Below are positions 55,146 through 64,000 of a stretch of DNA of 64,000 nucleotides, in pieces (position 1 is the stretch's first letter; each line of letters opens with the position of its first letter). Both the position numbers and the translations under genes were made by a program. This DNA is from a bacterium. GTDB lineage: Bacteria; UBA10199; JACPAL01; GCA-016699445. The stretch is from contig DATIGE010000040.1 in NCBI GenBank assembly GCA_035454885.1, positions 1 to 64,000 on the forward strand, in the 5' to 3' direction. The notes below the pieces were generated by a model that did no database searches, was not told the origin of the DNA, and saw nothing but the letters and a program-made list of their open reading frames with translations.

Positions 55146-56867
55146 TCAGGAGTTTTCCTTCAAGCGATTATAAAGGGTCTTTCGCGTCACGCCGAGCCTC
55201 TTGGCGGCCAGCGTCCGGTTCCCTCCGACCTCGCGGAGGACCTTCCAGATCTTCCGCGCATCCGCCCGTCCGTGACGGAGTGAGAGTCCGTATTGCCTCA
55301 TCTTTTGATAGAGCCGCATCCGCGACACTTGAAGGGCCTCCGACGCCTCGCTCTTGTTGCCCTCCCTCTCCTCCAGCGCCCGGAGGATCATCTTTTTTTC
55401 GAAGTTCCGGACAGCCTCGTCCAAACCCAAGCCCGTCGGCGGCAAGTCCGACTCCCCCGCGTGCTCCAAGATCTCCGGCGACAAGAGCCCGGCCGTGATC
55501 CGTCCCTTCCCGAGCGCGATCCCGCGATGGATCTCGTTCTGGAGCTCGCGGATGTTGCCGGGCCAGCTGTAGCCCACCAGGAGCTTCATGGCGTCAGGGT
55601 CCACCGAGACCTCCTCCGCGGGCAGGCCCACCGGATTGTTCTTGAGAAAGTGCCGCACCAGATCGGGAATGTCCTCGGGGCGGTCTCTGAGGGGCGGGAG
55701 GCCGATCCGCACCACGTGAAGGCGGTAATAGAGATCCTCCCGGAAGCCCCCCTCCCGCACCATCTTTTGCAAATCGCGGATGCTGGCCGAGACGACGCGG
55801 ACGTCCACTTTTTTCGTGAGATTGGAGCCGACGGGCCGGATCTCCTTCTCTTGGAGCACGCGCAGGAGCTTGGCCTGCATCCCGGGGCTCATCTCGCCCA
55901 CCTCGTCCAGGAAGAGAGTCCCCCCGCTCGCCTCCTCGAAGAGGCCGCGGCGGTCGCGGTCCGCCCCCGTGAAGGCCCCGCGGACGTGGCCGAAGAACTC
56001 GCTGTCCAGGACCTGCTCGGAAAAAGCGGCGCAGTTGACGCCCAGGAAGGGCTTGTCCCTCCGGGGCGAGTTCCGGTGGATCGCGCGGGCGAAGACCTCC
56101 TTGCCCGTCCCCGACTCGCCGTGGAGAAAGACCGGGGCCTCCGAATCCTTCAGGCGGACGATGGTCTTGAAGATCTCGCGGATCGGCTTCGAGTTTCCGA
56201 CGATCCCCTCGAAGCCCTCGCGGAAGGAGGCCACGCCGAACATCTCGCAGACGCGGTCCCGCTCCGCACGCGCCGATTCGGCCTTCTCCTCCAGCGTCTC
56301 GTTCAAGAGGGAGAGCTGCCTCTGGAGGCGCTCCATCTCCTCCGCGTGGCGGCGCGCCTCCTCCAGCGAGTCGATGGCGTTCAAGGCCAGCGCGGCCTGG
56401 TCGGCAAAGAGCGACACGACGCGGACCTGATCCTCTTGAAAGGCCTTTTCGGTGAACCGGTTGTCAAGGTAGAGCGCCCCCAGCGGACGGTCCGCGATCC
56501 GGACGGGCACGCAGAGGATGGACCGAAGCTTCATCCGCATGACGCTCGGCGCGCCCTTGAGGCGCCGGTCTTCGCCCGCGTCCATCGTCAAGAGCGCCTT
56601 GCCCGTCTCCATGACCTCCTTCAAGACCGTCTGGCTGAATTTGTCGTCCGCTTTTTTGAGGTCCTCGCGGTCGAAGCTCCGCGCGGCGGCAACCTCGCAG
56701 TCCCCGCCCTTGCGGAAGATCACGAAGCCGCGCTCCGCCCCGGAGAGGCGGACCGCCTGGTCCAGGACGAAATCGAGCATCTTTTGCTTTTCCCCGAGTG
56801 CGACGAGCCTCTTGTTCGTCTCCAAGAGGTCCAAGACCTGATCGACCGCGATCGCCCGTTCGCTCAT
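55146..56867 (-). CDS. Sigma-54-dependent activator with GAF domain and tandem Fis-type helix-turn-helix motifs
   Basis: 573 residues. A GAF sensor domain (about 20-170) is followed by a coiled linker and an AAA+ sigma-54 domain: Walker A GESGTGKE (250-257), GAFTGA loop (297-302), Walker B GGTLFLDEVGEMS. The C-terminus has two Fis-like helix-turn-helix segments: KSEASEALQVSRMRLYQKM and NRTLAAKRLGVTRKTLYNRL, where one is usual. It remodels sigma-54 polymerase at enhancer-dependent promoters; the GAF ligand is unknown. Overlaps the kinase gene by 4 nt, so the two are translationally coupled and probably form one signalling pair. Confidence 0.95.
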   Translation of the reverse strand: MSERAIAVDQVLDLLETNKRLVALGEKQKMLDFVLDQAVRLSGAERGFVIFRKGGDCEVAAARSFDREDLKKADDKFSQTVLKEVMETGKALLTMDAGEDRRLKGAPSVMRMKLRSILCVPVRIADRPLGALYLDNRFTEKAFQEDQVRVVSLFADQAALALNAIDSLEEARRHAEEMERLQRQLSLLNETLEEKAESARAERDRVCEMFGVASFREGFEGIVGNSKPIREIFKTIVRLKDSEAPVFLHGESGTGKEVFARAIHRNSPRRDKPFLGVNCAAFSEQVLDSEFFGHVRGAFTGADRDRRGLFEEASGGTLFLDEVGEMSPGMQAKLLRVLQEKEIRPVGSNLTKKVDVRVVSASIRDLQKMVREGGFREDLYYRLHVVRIGLPPLRDRPEDIPDLVRHFLKNNPVGLPAEEVSVDPDAMKLLVGYSWPGNIRELQNEIHRGIALGKGRITAGLLSPEILEHAGESDLPPTGLGLDEAVRNFEKKMILRALEEREGNKSEASEALQVSRMRLYQKMRQYGLSLRHGRADARKIWKVLREVGGNRTLAAKRLGVTRKTLYNRLKENS

Positions 56868-59584
56868 GCCTCACCTCCCAGGCCCCTCAGGGCCTCCGCG
56901 CATTCCTTTTCCATGGGCGCGTTTCCGTGCGCCGCGAAATGACGCCGGGCCTCCTCCACGCAGGCCTTGGCCTCGGCCGTTTGACCCCGGCGGCCGAGCG
57001 TCCTGCCCAGGACCAGCCGCGCCTGGGCCGCGAGATCCGCGGCCCCGATCGCCCCGGCCCGCTCCAGGGCCGACCGGGCATCGGACTCGGCCGCGTCGAG
57101 ACGGCCGGCCGTTTCGTAAAAATAGGCCCGATGGATCCGGGCTTGGGCGGCCTCGAAGGCGAATCCCGCCTTTTCGAAGATCGCGACCGCCTCCGAGAGG
57201 CGCTCATCTTGGAGGGTTGTCCGGCCTTCCTTTTCGTGGATCATGGCCAGGAGGAGGAGCGCGCGACCTTGGGTCAGCTCGTACCGCGCGTCGACGGCCC
57301 GGCGGAGGGCCTCCCGGCAGAGATGCGCCGCCTTGAGGAGTTTTCCTTGAAAATGCGCGAGCGCCGCGTAGTTGAGATGGGCTTGGGCCGTCACCGCCGC
57401 GTGACGCGTCTCCTTCAAGGACTCGATGCTTTTTTGGTAGAACCCCTCGGCCCTCCCAAGGTCCGCCAGGTCGTAGAAGAGATTGGCGAGATTGAGCTCG
57501 CCGGTCCCCTGAACCAACAGAGGCCGCGGGGTCTTCGGCGCGAGCACCACGGCCCTTTCGTAGAGGGTCAGCGCCTCGTCCCTCTTCCCGGCGCGATGTT
57601 TCAGGACGCCCAGGAGCAGGAGGGCCCGGGCGAGCCCGTCGTCGTCGCCGGCCTTTTCGGAGGCGGCCGCCGCGGCCGTCAGATCGCGGGCGGCTTCCTC
57701 CATCCGTCCCGAAAAGATCAGCGCCTTTCCGCGCGTCTCCAGGGCGTCGGGTCTTTCCGCCTCAGGGAGGTTGGCCAGGAAGTCGTCGGTCAAGATCTCC
57801 AACGCCTCCGCATGGGACCCCGCGCTCGCCAGGTGTTTGGCCCGGAGACGGAGGATCGAGGGTGGGCCGTCGCGCTCCCGCCCCCTCAAAAGATCGAGCC
57901 CGTCGCGATAACGGCCTTCGTCGTAGAGGTCCTGCAGGAGCCGCGCGAGTTTTCCGGGATCGGACTCGGCAACCCCGTCATCCCCCGCGTCGAATGACCG
58001 GTATTGCGTCCGGCCTCCCTCCACGCCCCTCTGCAACCATCCGTCTTGCGCCAGTTCCTGAAGCGTCTCCTCCACCTCGGCGACGCTCTGATCGGTCCAG
58101 AGGCCAAGCGTCTCCGCCTCGAGGGAAATGCGGCTCGACCGCAGGATCCCCAAAAGGCGGCGCTTCGGCCCTTCGACGGAGGCGAAGACGTTCAGGGGTG
58201 CGCCCTCCCACCGCCAACCGGCGCCCTCCTTCCGGACGGCGCCGCCTCGGAGAAGCCCACGGCCCATGCGGACGAAGTCGCGCGGAATCCCGCGGCAACC
58301 CTCCGTCCAGGGCCTTGCGGGTCCTTGGGAAATCTTTCCGGCGGAGATTTTTCCGAACAGGGCCTGCAGGACGTCCTCCATCTGGTCGTCCGTGAGAGGC
58401 TTGAGGTCGACGGCCGTCCACGGCGGAGAGACGCAGTCCTCCAAGGTCTCGCCCAGGGCGATAACCGTTCCCTGGCCACGGGCCGCCGCCCAAGCCGCGA
58501 CGGGGCCCCGGTCGGCGTCATCGATAATCGCCACGCCAGCCTGATGAGGAACCTCCCCCGAGAGGACGAGGCGCTCGCCCGTCCAGGAAACGACCGGTCG
58601 CCGCTCCCTCCAAAAGGCCCGCTCGAGCCATCGCGCGAGAAAGGTCTTTCCCATTCCGGGCGCGCCCCGGATCGCCCAAAGGCCGCCGCGATCGCGAATC
58701 CTTCGAAAGAGACCCGGGACCTCGTCCTTCCGGAAGATCAGGTCCGGGTCTTCAAAGAGCGGGATGGGCACCGCGCGCGCGACGGGAAAGGACTCTCCCA
58801 GTGCCTCGCCGAAGGCGCGCAGGGCCGCCCTCGGATTCTCGAACCGTTCCGCCGAATCGCGGGCCATGAGGCGCTGCACGAATCCGCTCAAATCGCGGGA
58901 CACGGGCGCGACCTCGTGAAGGGGGACGGGATCCCTCTTGAGTTGTTGATTGAGGATGGCGACCAGGTCTTCCCCGTCATAGGGGAGCCGTCCGGATACG
59001 GCGGCATAGAGGAGCGCCCCCGCGGAGTAGAGATCGCTCCGCGTATCGAGCCTCCGTCCCAGGGCGAGTTCGGGCGCGGTGAACGGCGGCGAGCCGATCG
59101 CCCCCGGAGGGGGGTCTTCGAGGCCAAAGGCCAAAGTCGAGAGTCCGAAATCGATAAGTTTGACGGCCGCGCCTTGGGAACCGTCCGGAGGACGCACGAG
59201 GACGTTCTCCGGCTTGAGGTCCAGGTGAACGACGTTCCGGAAATAGAGGTGATCGAGGGCCTCGAGGACCTGGACGAAGATCGCGGCGACGGTGTCGAGA
59301 TCGGCGCCACGAAGGTGGTCGAGGATCGTCCTTCCCTCGACGAACTCGCTCACCAGGTAGAACGAATCGCCGTCTTCTCCGAAATCCTCAATGGCCGCGA
59401 CGTGAGGGTGCGAGATGCCGGCGAGCGTCCGGAATTCGCGGTCGACCAGATCGGGATGGTTCCGCGACCACTCCGGAAAAAAGACCTTCCGCGCCACGAG
59501 CCTTCCGCCGCGCAGACGGTCGCTGCACAGAAAGGTGTCCGCCGTCTCCCCCCCGCCGAGCCTGCGCAGTCGCTCATAACGCAC
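56864..59584 (-). CDS. Ser/Thr protein kinase-NTPase-TPR signalling protein
   Basis: 906 residues, cytoplasmic. Kinase domain (about 1-270): Lys33 in LVARKVFF, Asp122 in VHLDLKPEN (HLD in place of HRD, so a non-RD kinase), Asp145 in DFG, APE region FTAPELALG. Then an NTPase with Walker A GAPGMGKT (307-314) and a degenerate Walker B (VAIIDDADRG), and TPR-like repeats from about 540 to the end (RDGLDLLRGRERDG, ALTLYERAVVLAPKT, AEGFYQKSIESLKET). This kinase-STAND-TPR layout fits a sensor acting with the coupled sigma-54 activator. Start at 59584 is the first ATG with full kinase homology. Confidence 0.9.
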   Translation of the reverse strand: MRYERLRRLGGGETADTFLCSDRLRGGRLVARKVFFPEWSRNHPDLVDREFRTLAGISHPHVAAIEDFGEDGDSFYLVSEFVEGRTILDHLRGADLDTVAAIFVQVLEALDHLYFRNVVHLDLKPENVLVRPPDGSQGAAVKLIDFGLSTLAFGLEDPPPGAIGSPPFTAPELALGRRLDTRSDLYSAGALLYAAVSGRLPYDGEDLVAILNQQLKRDPVPLHEVAPVSRDLSGFVQRLMARDSAERFENPRAALRAFGEALGESFPVARAVPIPLFEDPDLIFRKDEVPGLFRRIRDRGGLWAIRGAPGMGKTFLARWLERAFWRERRPVVSWTGERLVLSGEVPHQAGVAIIDDADRGPVAAWAAARGQGTVIALGETLEDCVSPPWTAVDLKPLTDDQMEDVLQALFGKISAGKISQGPARPWTEGCRGIPRDFVRMGRGLLRGGAVRKEGAGWRWEGAPLNVFASVEGPKRRLLGILRSSRISLEAETLGLWTDQSVAEVEETLQELAQDGWLQRGVEGGRTQYRSFDAGDDGVAESDPGKLARLLQDLYDEGRYRDGLDLLRGRERDGPPSILRLRAKHLASAGSHAEALEILTDDFLANLPEAERPDALETRGKALIFSGRMEEAARDLTAAAAASEKAGDDDGLARALLLLGVLKHRAGKRDEALTLYERAVVLAPKTPRPLLVQGTGELNLANLFYDLADLGRAEGFYQKSIESLKETRHAAVTAQAHLNYAALAHFQGKLLKAAHLCREALRRAVDARYELTQGRALLLLAMIHEKEGRTTLQDERLSEAVAIFEKAGFAFEAAQARIHRAYFYETAGRLDAAESDARSALERAGAIGAADLAAQARLVLGRTLGRRGQTAEAKACVEEARRHFAAHGNAPMEKECAEALRGLGGEA

Positions 59585-59648
59585 GAAGGGATTCTTTCAT
59601 ACCTCCATGCAGAAGAAAATGATTTATTGAGACATTCCTACTCGTCCC

Positions 59649-59660
59649 ATTGACGTCAAT
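59649..59660. promoter_or_regulatory. Palindrome in the divergent intergenic region
   Basis: Perfect 12-nt palindrome ATTGACGTCAAT between the kinase gene and the lipoprotein gene, upstream of an extended -10; candidate operator or cAMP-receptor-type half-site. Confidence 0.35.
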
Positions 59661-59680
59661 AAATACCAACAAAACTAGCA

Positions 59681-59689
59681 TGTTATAAT
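59681..59689 (+). promoter_or_regulatory. Extended -10 promoter of the lipoprotein-HEAT operon
   Basis: TGTTATAAT is a perfect extended -10 in the AT-rich 59600-59720 region; no good -35 is present at the expected distance. About 105 nt upstream of ATG 59795. Confidence 0.5.
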
Positions 59690-59794
59690 AATATTTTAAA
59701 CTCATAGTCATTTTTACTCACTATCACGTCCTCTCCCCCGATGGGATTTCTTGGCAAGCGTCTTGCTCTGACAGGGACTCAACAAGGGGGAGTT

Positions 59795-60862
59795 ATGAAA
59801 AAGATTCAATCCATTGCGATCATGGCCGCGTTTGCGGGCCTCACGCTCGCGGGCTGCGAGTACCATCATTATCAAACGTTCGCATCGAGGGGGTGGACGC
59901 CCGTCTCCCAAGCCTCGCCGGCTCCGGAGGAGGAAACGGGGGTCGCGGAGGAGGAAATCGTGCCGACGGACCCCGGTCCCGTCACGGAAGACGCCGTTGC
60001 CGGCGACGCCGTGGTCGGGTCGGGGAACGAATCGCCGGAGGACGAAGCCGAGTTCCCGTACTTCCAGGCGACCGTCGTCGAGACGAGGCCCTCCCTTCAT
60101 ACATCGGAATCCGCGGAGGATCTCCTGGGACGACTGCGGGGGGATGCGGGCGAAAGCACGATCACCGAAAGGATTCGGGAAGCCGCCCGGACGGGGCCCC
60201 TCACGCTCGACTCCCGGCCGAAACAGTACATCGTGTCCCTCGCGCCTCCTTTCCGTCCGGAGGGATCGACAGCCCGAGAGGGAGGCATTGCGAAAGAAGG
60301 AAACGAGTCGTCCGTCGGGGATTGCGATCCTCTGGCCTTCGAAATCGGCGCAGGATTCAGCGCCGCCAGGTCGGAGGTCCGGCGCAACGGCATCCAGCCT
60401 CTTCTCGATTTCTCGCTGGGCTGCCTCGATTCGTGGAGTTGGACCGACCCGTTCGCGTCAGTGACGCCGGAGACCCAATCCCGCTGGGAGGAGGACATCC
60501 GTTACGGTGAGGTCGCCGGCGAGGCCTTCTCCACGGCCGGTCGCGCCTTGAAGGGATTCCGTCTCTTCCGTTGTTACTCGGGGGGACTCCCGGGGGGGAT
60601 GCTGGATGACGCCTTCTGCGGCGTCGAAGGGCTGTTCGTCCCTGTGCGACCGGACGGCGACGTGGTCGGGGAAGCCCAGGGGCTCACGTTTCCCGGATCC
60701 TCTTACGACTACTCCCATGACGCCAGCGTCGTGACGGTGCAATGCCAGGAGGCGGAGCAAGTTGTCACCGCCATGAAGGTTTGGCGCTCCAAATCCCATC
60801 CTCTCCACGACGAAACCGTCCGCTGGATCGAGATCACCTGCTCCCGGATCGTCAAGAGGTAG
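59795..60862 (+). CDS. Large predicted lipoprotein
   Basis: 355 residues from ATG 59795 (AAGGGGG upstream). Lipobox LAGC after a short leader (MKKIQSIAIMAAFAGLTLAGC). A Glu/Pro-rich acidic linker (about 35-75) leads into a mostly beta domain with Cys residues (GLFRCYSGG-like FRLFRCYSGGLPG, TVQCQEAEQVVTAMK, ITCSRI). No family recognised. Divergent from the kinase and followed by two large unknown proteins; probably one operon with them. Confidence 0.7.
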   Translation: MKKIQSIAIMAAFAGLTLAGCEYHHYQTFASRGWTPVSQASPAPEEETGVAEEEIVPTDPGPVTEDAVAGDAVVGSGNESPEDEAEFPYFQATVVETRPSLHTSESAEDLLGRLRGDAGESTITERIREAARTGPLTLDSRPKQYIVSLAPPFRPEGSTAREGGIAKEGNESSVGDCDPLAFEIGAGFSAARSEVRRNGIQPLLDFSLGCLDSWSWTDPFASVTPETQSRWEEDIRYGEVAGEAFSTAGRALKGFRLFRCYSGGLPGGMLDDAFCGVEGLFVPVRPDGDVVGEAQGLTFPGSSYDYSHDASVVTVQCQEAEQVVTAMKVWRSKSHPLHDETVRWIEITCSRIVKR

Positions 60863-60910
60863 AGAATCGCATCCGCAATCTTAACGGAAAATGAAGGAGG
60901 AGATGAAATC

Positions 60911-62113
60911 ATGAGCTCACCGCAATCAATTTCAGGGACGTCGCCTCAATTCCCGCAAGACCTCTCGGCGAACGGCGAAACGATCGAACCGATGGGTCAG
61001 GCAGGGGTCGCGGATCCGGAGCCGCTTCCAGCCGCCCCAATCCTTTCCGGCGCCTCGAGCGCACTCTCCTCTCTGGAGCAGAACATGGAACCGGCGGGCG
61101 CTTGGAACCGAAACGCCAATCGCTTCGGAGACGCGGCGCAGTTTCTGGGCCGACCGCGCCCGCAACCTTCCTCATTCGCGGCCGCTTTGACCGACGAGGT
61201 CCTCGATGAAATCATCCCCGATCTCTCGCTCGTTGCGGCCGACGATCCTTCCGTCGATCTGGCGGAGATCGACGCGGCCCGCGAGCGGCTCCTGAACAAT
61301 CCGAACACCCTGCCCGTCCTGTCGGAAATGGATTTGGAGGACGCCGCGACGCTGCTCGGAATCGCCGAACCGCTGGCCGCGGTCAACCTCGCCGCTCTGA
61401 GAGGGGACTGCGAGATCAGGCAAGTAGCCCTGGCCGCCCTCGGAGACCGTCAGGCCGCGCTCCAGCGCGGCGACTATGAAGAAGTATCCCGAATCGAAGA
61501 GGCCCGCTCGGCCCTCCGCCAAGATCCAAGGGCCGGAACGGCCCTTCCCGTGATCATCGCCTCCGGGGCCCCGGGGGCCGCCGACCTGGCCGCCTCAATC
61601 GTCATTCAACATCCCGAGACCCTCCGCCGCTTGGAGGAAATCCTGACCGATGAGGACGTCGCGGAATCCGCCCGGGCCGGAGGGATCGGAGCCCTGCCGC
61701 GGATCGCCCGGGAGGTTCCTGAGCTTCATGAGAATATCCGTGAGTTTCTGGGCGATCTCCAGAGGACGGACGGTGATTCGGCCACCCGTGCCCGGGCCCT
61801 GACCGTCCATCACCGGTTGGGATTCAGCAATTACGGGGAGGCGGTCGCGCTGGTCAGCAGTCTTGAGTGGACCCTTTGCAACGATCCGGACCCGGACCTG
61901 CGCATCGACGCGGCCTATCACCTGGCCCAGGTGGCCCGCGAGGTCTCATCGGGAACCTCCTACCCCGACAGTTACCCCGTGGAACTGGAGCGATCGGACG
62001 GCGAGGCGCTCATACGCCACATTCGAGAGGACATCCTGGAAGAGGAACTGCGAAACGCCGCCCTATCCGAGGTGTCGGCGGCAATCGATGAGAGTTTGGA
62101 GTCGCTCCGCTGA
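60911..62113 (+). CDS. HEAT/armadillo-like helical repeat protein, no signal peptide
   Basis: 400 residues from ATG 60911 with a strong GAAGGAGGA site. The first 70 residues are Ser/Pro/Ala-rich and disordered-looking; from about 85 the protein is a series of helix pairs of the HEAT/armadillo kind (DAATLLGIAEPLAAVNLAAL, ARAGGIGALPRIAREVPEL, RIDAAYHLAQVAREV). HEAT repeats scaffold protein contacts. No catalytic motif. Cytoplasmic, or exported by a route other than Sec. Operon with the neighbours on both sides. Confidence 0.6.
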   Translation: MSSPQSISGTSPQFPQDLSANGETIEPMGQAGVADPEPLPAAPILSGASSALSSLEQNMEPAGAWNRNANRFGDAAQFLGRPRPQPSSFAAALTDEVLDEIIPDLSLVAADDPSVDLAEIDAARERLLNNPNTLPVLSEMDLEDAATLLGIAEPLAAVNLAALRGDCEIRQVALAALGDRQAALQRGDYEEVSRIEEARSALRQDPRAGTALPVIIASGAPGAADLAASIVIQHPETLRRLEEILTDEDVAESARAGGIGALPRIAREVPELHENIREFLGDLQRTDGDSATRARALTVHHRLGFSNYGEAVALVSSLEWTLCNDPDPDLRIDAAYHLAQVAREVSSGTSYPDSYPVELERSDGEALIRHIREDILEEELRNAALSEVSAAIDESLESLR

Positions 62114-62125
62114 TTGTGAACGCTC

Positions 62126-64000
62126 ATGAGCTTCACTCCCACCCCATTTTCCGGCCCGGGGAGCCCCGATCATAACCCACCGCAAACGGTGGAGGGCCCT
62201 GCCGCCGGCGGCACGGTGCCGCTGGCGGGGGGCGAAAATCCTCCCCCAGGGGCTCCCCGGCCGGATTCCTTCTCGATTCCGTCGGCCTTGGGCGGGCTGG
62301 GAGAAATCTTGGGCGACGCCGCCCGGACGGTCATTCGGATCCCGAGGATCTTCGCGAACGCGGCCAACGCGTCCGCGGAAACGCGGGAGGCCCGGGCCCT
62401 GCGAGCCGAATGGAACTCGGCCGCCGAAAATGCGGGAGTCGCCGAGAACCTGGCGACGCTGGCCGAACTTCTGGGACAGTATGAAGAATCCCAGAACGAC
62501 GGGCCCGTCTTAAGCGTCGCCCTGACGGCCCTCGAGTTGTGGGGGACCGGCGATGCGGACCTCCATCGGGAGCTGACGGATCACCGCCTCCGTCTCTCCC
62601 AGGCGCTGGAGAGCGGCGACGACGAGGCCGCCGCGGCGGCGGAGGACGAGGCCCTCGCCTGGATCCCGCGTTACGCCGCCGGCATGCTTCGTATCTCGGG
62701 GGATGAATGCGTTCCCCGCGAACTCTTAACCTTCCTCAGTGAACAGCCCGCGGAGGAGATCGCCGTCGTCGACGTCGCGGCCCTCGCGCTGGAGGCGGCC
62801 TTCCAGCCCTACCACACGGGAGACGGCTACGGATTCCTCCATGAGATGACCGCCTCCGTCGAGAGCGCGGATTACCGCCTCGCGGAATGGAGCCGCGCCT
62901 ACTTGGACACCGCGAGACACTGGCTCGCCTGGCGCTTGGACGGGATCTACGGGCGCGAGGCCTTGGAGGCGGGGCTCCCTCCAGCCGATGAGTCGCACGG
63001 CGACGACGCCCTCGCCCTGACGGCCTACTTTTCGCGACCCGTTGCGGATGCCTACGAGGCGTTTCGCTCCGCGGACTATGAAGAGGCGACGGCACTCTTC
63101 ACGGATTTCCGCCGCCTCGTCCGCATGGCCTCGGTCACGGACCGCATGAACACGCTGTGGGACACGCGCGAGATCACGGATCAGTACAACACGCAGGACG
63201 ACCTGCGCTGGAACGAGCTGCTTTGGTTCTCGCCGGGTGCCGACCACCTCGATCAGCCGATCGGCCCGTGGGACGCCGCCTTCGTCGATTCCGACTACTT
63301 CGAGCGCATGAGGGACTTCGGCGAGGAGTGTTTTTCCCGGCTGGGACTCCTCGAGGGGATGCTGACGATCTTATCGCGCGCGGGGACGACGGAGGAACGC
63401 ACCGGGGCACTCCGTGAGACGGCCGGTCTCCAGGCGCAGCTCGAAGAGCGGTTCGGGACCGATGTGGCCTTCTACGATCAGCTCCCGAGGACGGTCCGGG
63501 ACCTGGTGGAGAACAACGCCGCCCGGAGCCAGATGTCCTCGCTCCTCGAAACCGTCGTCGTTTCGGCCTTCACCTTCGGGACGGGTGCGGTCCTCCGGAA
63601 CCTCGCCGAGGCCGGACGAGCCCTGCCCTGGGCCTTTCGCGCGGGTGAAATGACGCGGCTCGGGCGGGCCTATTCCTGGGTCCGGGACGCGGCCCTCTTC
63701 GAAGGCTCGTCCCTCGCGATCGACGCCGCGCTGGATCCGGGACGGCGGGTTTCCCCGGAATCCTCGACGGGGGCGAACCTCGCGCGGACCGCGCTGGGCT
63801 ACGTCGAAACCGTCGGCCTCTTTGGCGTCCTTCACGCGCTGGGTGCCCCATTTCAAGCGGCCGAGAACCGGATCGTCCGGGGCCTTCGTCTCGCGTCGGG
63901 ATGGGGCGAGCGGCTCTCGCTTCATGCGGAGGATCTCATCGTCCGCCTGTCCCGGTTGGGAACGGAAGCCAGCGGCATGGCGGCCTACAGCACCACCTTC
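62126..64000 (+). CDS. Large uncharacterised protein, 3'-truncated by the window edge
   Basis: An open frame from ATG 62126 runs 625 codons to the window end with no stop, so the protein is longer. The first 60 residues are Pro/Gly/Ser-rich and disordered-looking, like those of the upstream HEAT-like protein (both begin MS with FxGPGSPD or SISGTSPQF style), with no signal peptide. The body is helical (LATLAELLGQYEESQNDG, ADAYEAFRSADYEEATALF, ETVVVSAFTFGTGAVLRNL); one moderately hydrophobic segment sits near residues 480-500. No family recognised. It follows the HEAT-like gene by 12 nt. Confidence 0.55.
   Translation, partial: MSFTPTPFSGPGSPDHNPPQTVEGPAAGGTVPLAGGENPPPGAPRPDSFSIPSALGGLGEILGDAARTVIRIPRIFANAANASAETREARALRAEWNSAAENAGVAENLATLAELLGQYEESQNDGPVLSVALTALELWGTGDADLHRELTDHRLRLSQALESGDDEAAAAAEDEALAWIPRYAAGMLRISGDECVPRELLTFLSEQPAEEIAVVDVAALALEAAFQPYHTGDGYGFLHEMTASVESADYRLAEWSRAYLDTARHWLAWRLDGIYGREALEAGLPPADESHGDDALALTAYFSRPVADAYEAFRSADYEEATALFTDFRRLVRMASVTDRMNTLWDTREITDQYNTQDDLRWNELLWFSPGADHLDQPIGPWDAAFVDSDYFERMRDFGEECFSRLGLLEGMLTILSRAGTTEERTGALRETAGLQAQLEERFGTDVAFYDQLPRTVRDLVENNAARSQMSSLLETVVVSAFTFGTGAVLRNLAEAGRALPWAFRAGEMTRLGRAYSWVRDAALFEGSSLAIDAALDPGRRVSPESSTGANLARTALGYVETVGLFGVLHALGAPFQAAENRIVRGLRLASGWGERLSLHAEDLIVRLSRLGTEASGMAAYSTTF

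Overview
The window is a GC-rich chromosomal segment from a Gram-negative bacterium. It carries lipoprotein maturation genes (lgt, lspA), many Sec or lipobox leaders, an FtsX/LolD-type transporter, murJ, mtgA, futalosine-route menaquinone genes (mqnA, mqnC), a Ser/Thr kinase next to a sigma-54 activator, and Cys/Asp-rich calcium-type repeat proteins. This mix fits an uncultivated lineage of the old deltaproteobacterial grade (Myxococcota/Bdellovibrionota/UBA10199-like). That placement is inference: there is no rRNA in the window, and a phylogeny of IleS, LeuS and DnaK would decide it.

Layout. 1-6761 is a tightly overlapped + strand run: 5'-truncated lgt, a lipoprotein, ileS, lspA, a second divergent lgt paralogue, a CPBP protease and an RluA-type pseudouridine synthase. 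6685-13174 is mainly minus strand (murJ, holA, leuS, a phospholipase D-like protein) with rpsT on +. 13239-21403 holds secreted, SEC-C and LOG-family proteins, two acyl-CoA dehydrogenases, a GGDEF enzyme, tRNA-Gly(GCC), a membrane protein and mtgA. 21459-26528 has efp, small secreted or coiled-coil proteins, a dodecin, pgsA and nadB. 26676-32569 has an FtsX permease, a hydrolase, and dnaJ and dnaK in divergent orientation. 32545-36216 looks like an insertion: a LolA-like protein, a LolD-like ATPase, an FtsX permease and a decayed outer-membrane barrel gene, lying between two copies of the dnaK 3' end. 36479-50297 is accessory: a 1374-residue surface protein with its small partner, an RND exporter, two B12-radical SAM genes, two small secreted proteins with Fur-like boxes upstream, an HExxH peptidase and the stump of a spermidine-synthase-like gene. 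50418-54257 is a menaquinone cluster that includes a radical SAM protein with an unusual CX8CX2C motif. 54302-64000 holds a lipoprotein, the sigma-54 activator, the kinase-NTPase-TPR protein, another lipoprotein and two large unrecognised cytoplasmic-type proteins, the last running off the window.

The strongest unusual signals are these. (1) A family of short palindromes with GTAGGGGC/GCCCCTAC arms occurs in at least eight places. Five copies sit in frame inside conserved genes (three in one pseudouridine synthase, one in the LeuS editing region, one in a radical SAM gene), and another supplies the stop codon of pgsA. (2) A 25-bp repeat of the dnaK 3' end flanks about 3.65 kb; the eight terminal residues beyond it are identical at both ends but mostly use different codons, as expected when an insertion replaces the end of a gene. 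(3) EF-P has Asn where the modified Lys or Arg normally sits. (4) Small Fur-box-associated secreted proteins sit next to a B12-radical SAM enzyme and a predicted metallopeptidase. No CRISPR array, rRNA, intact transposase or integrase was seen.
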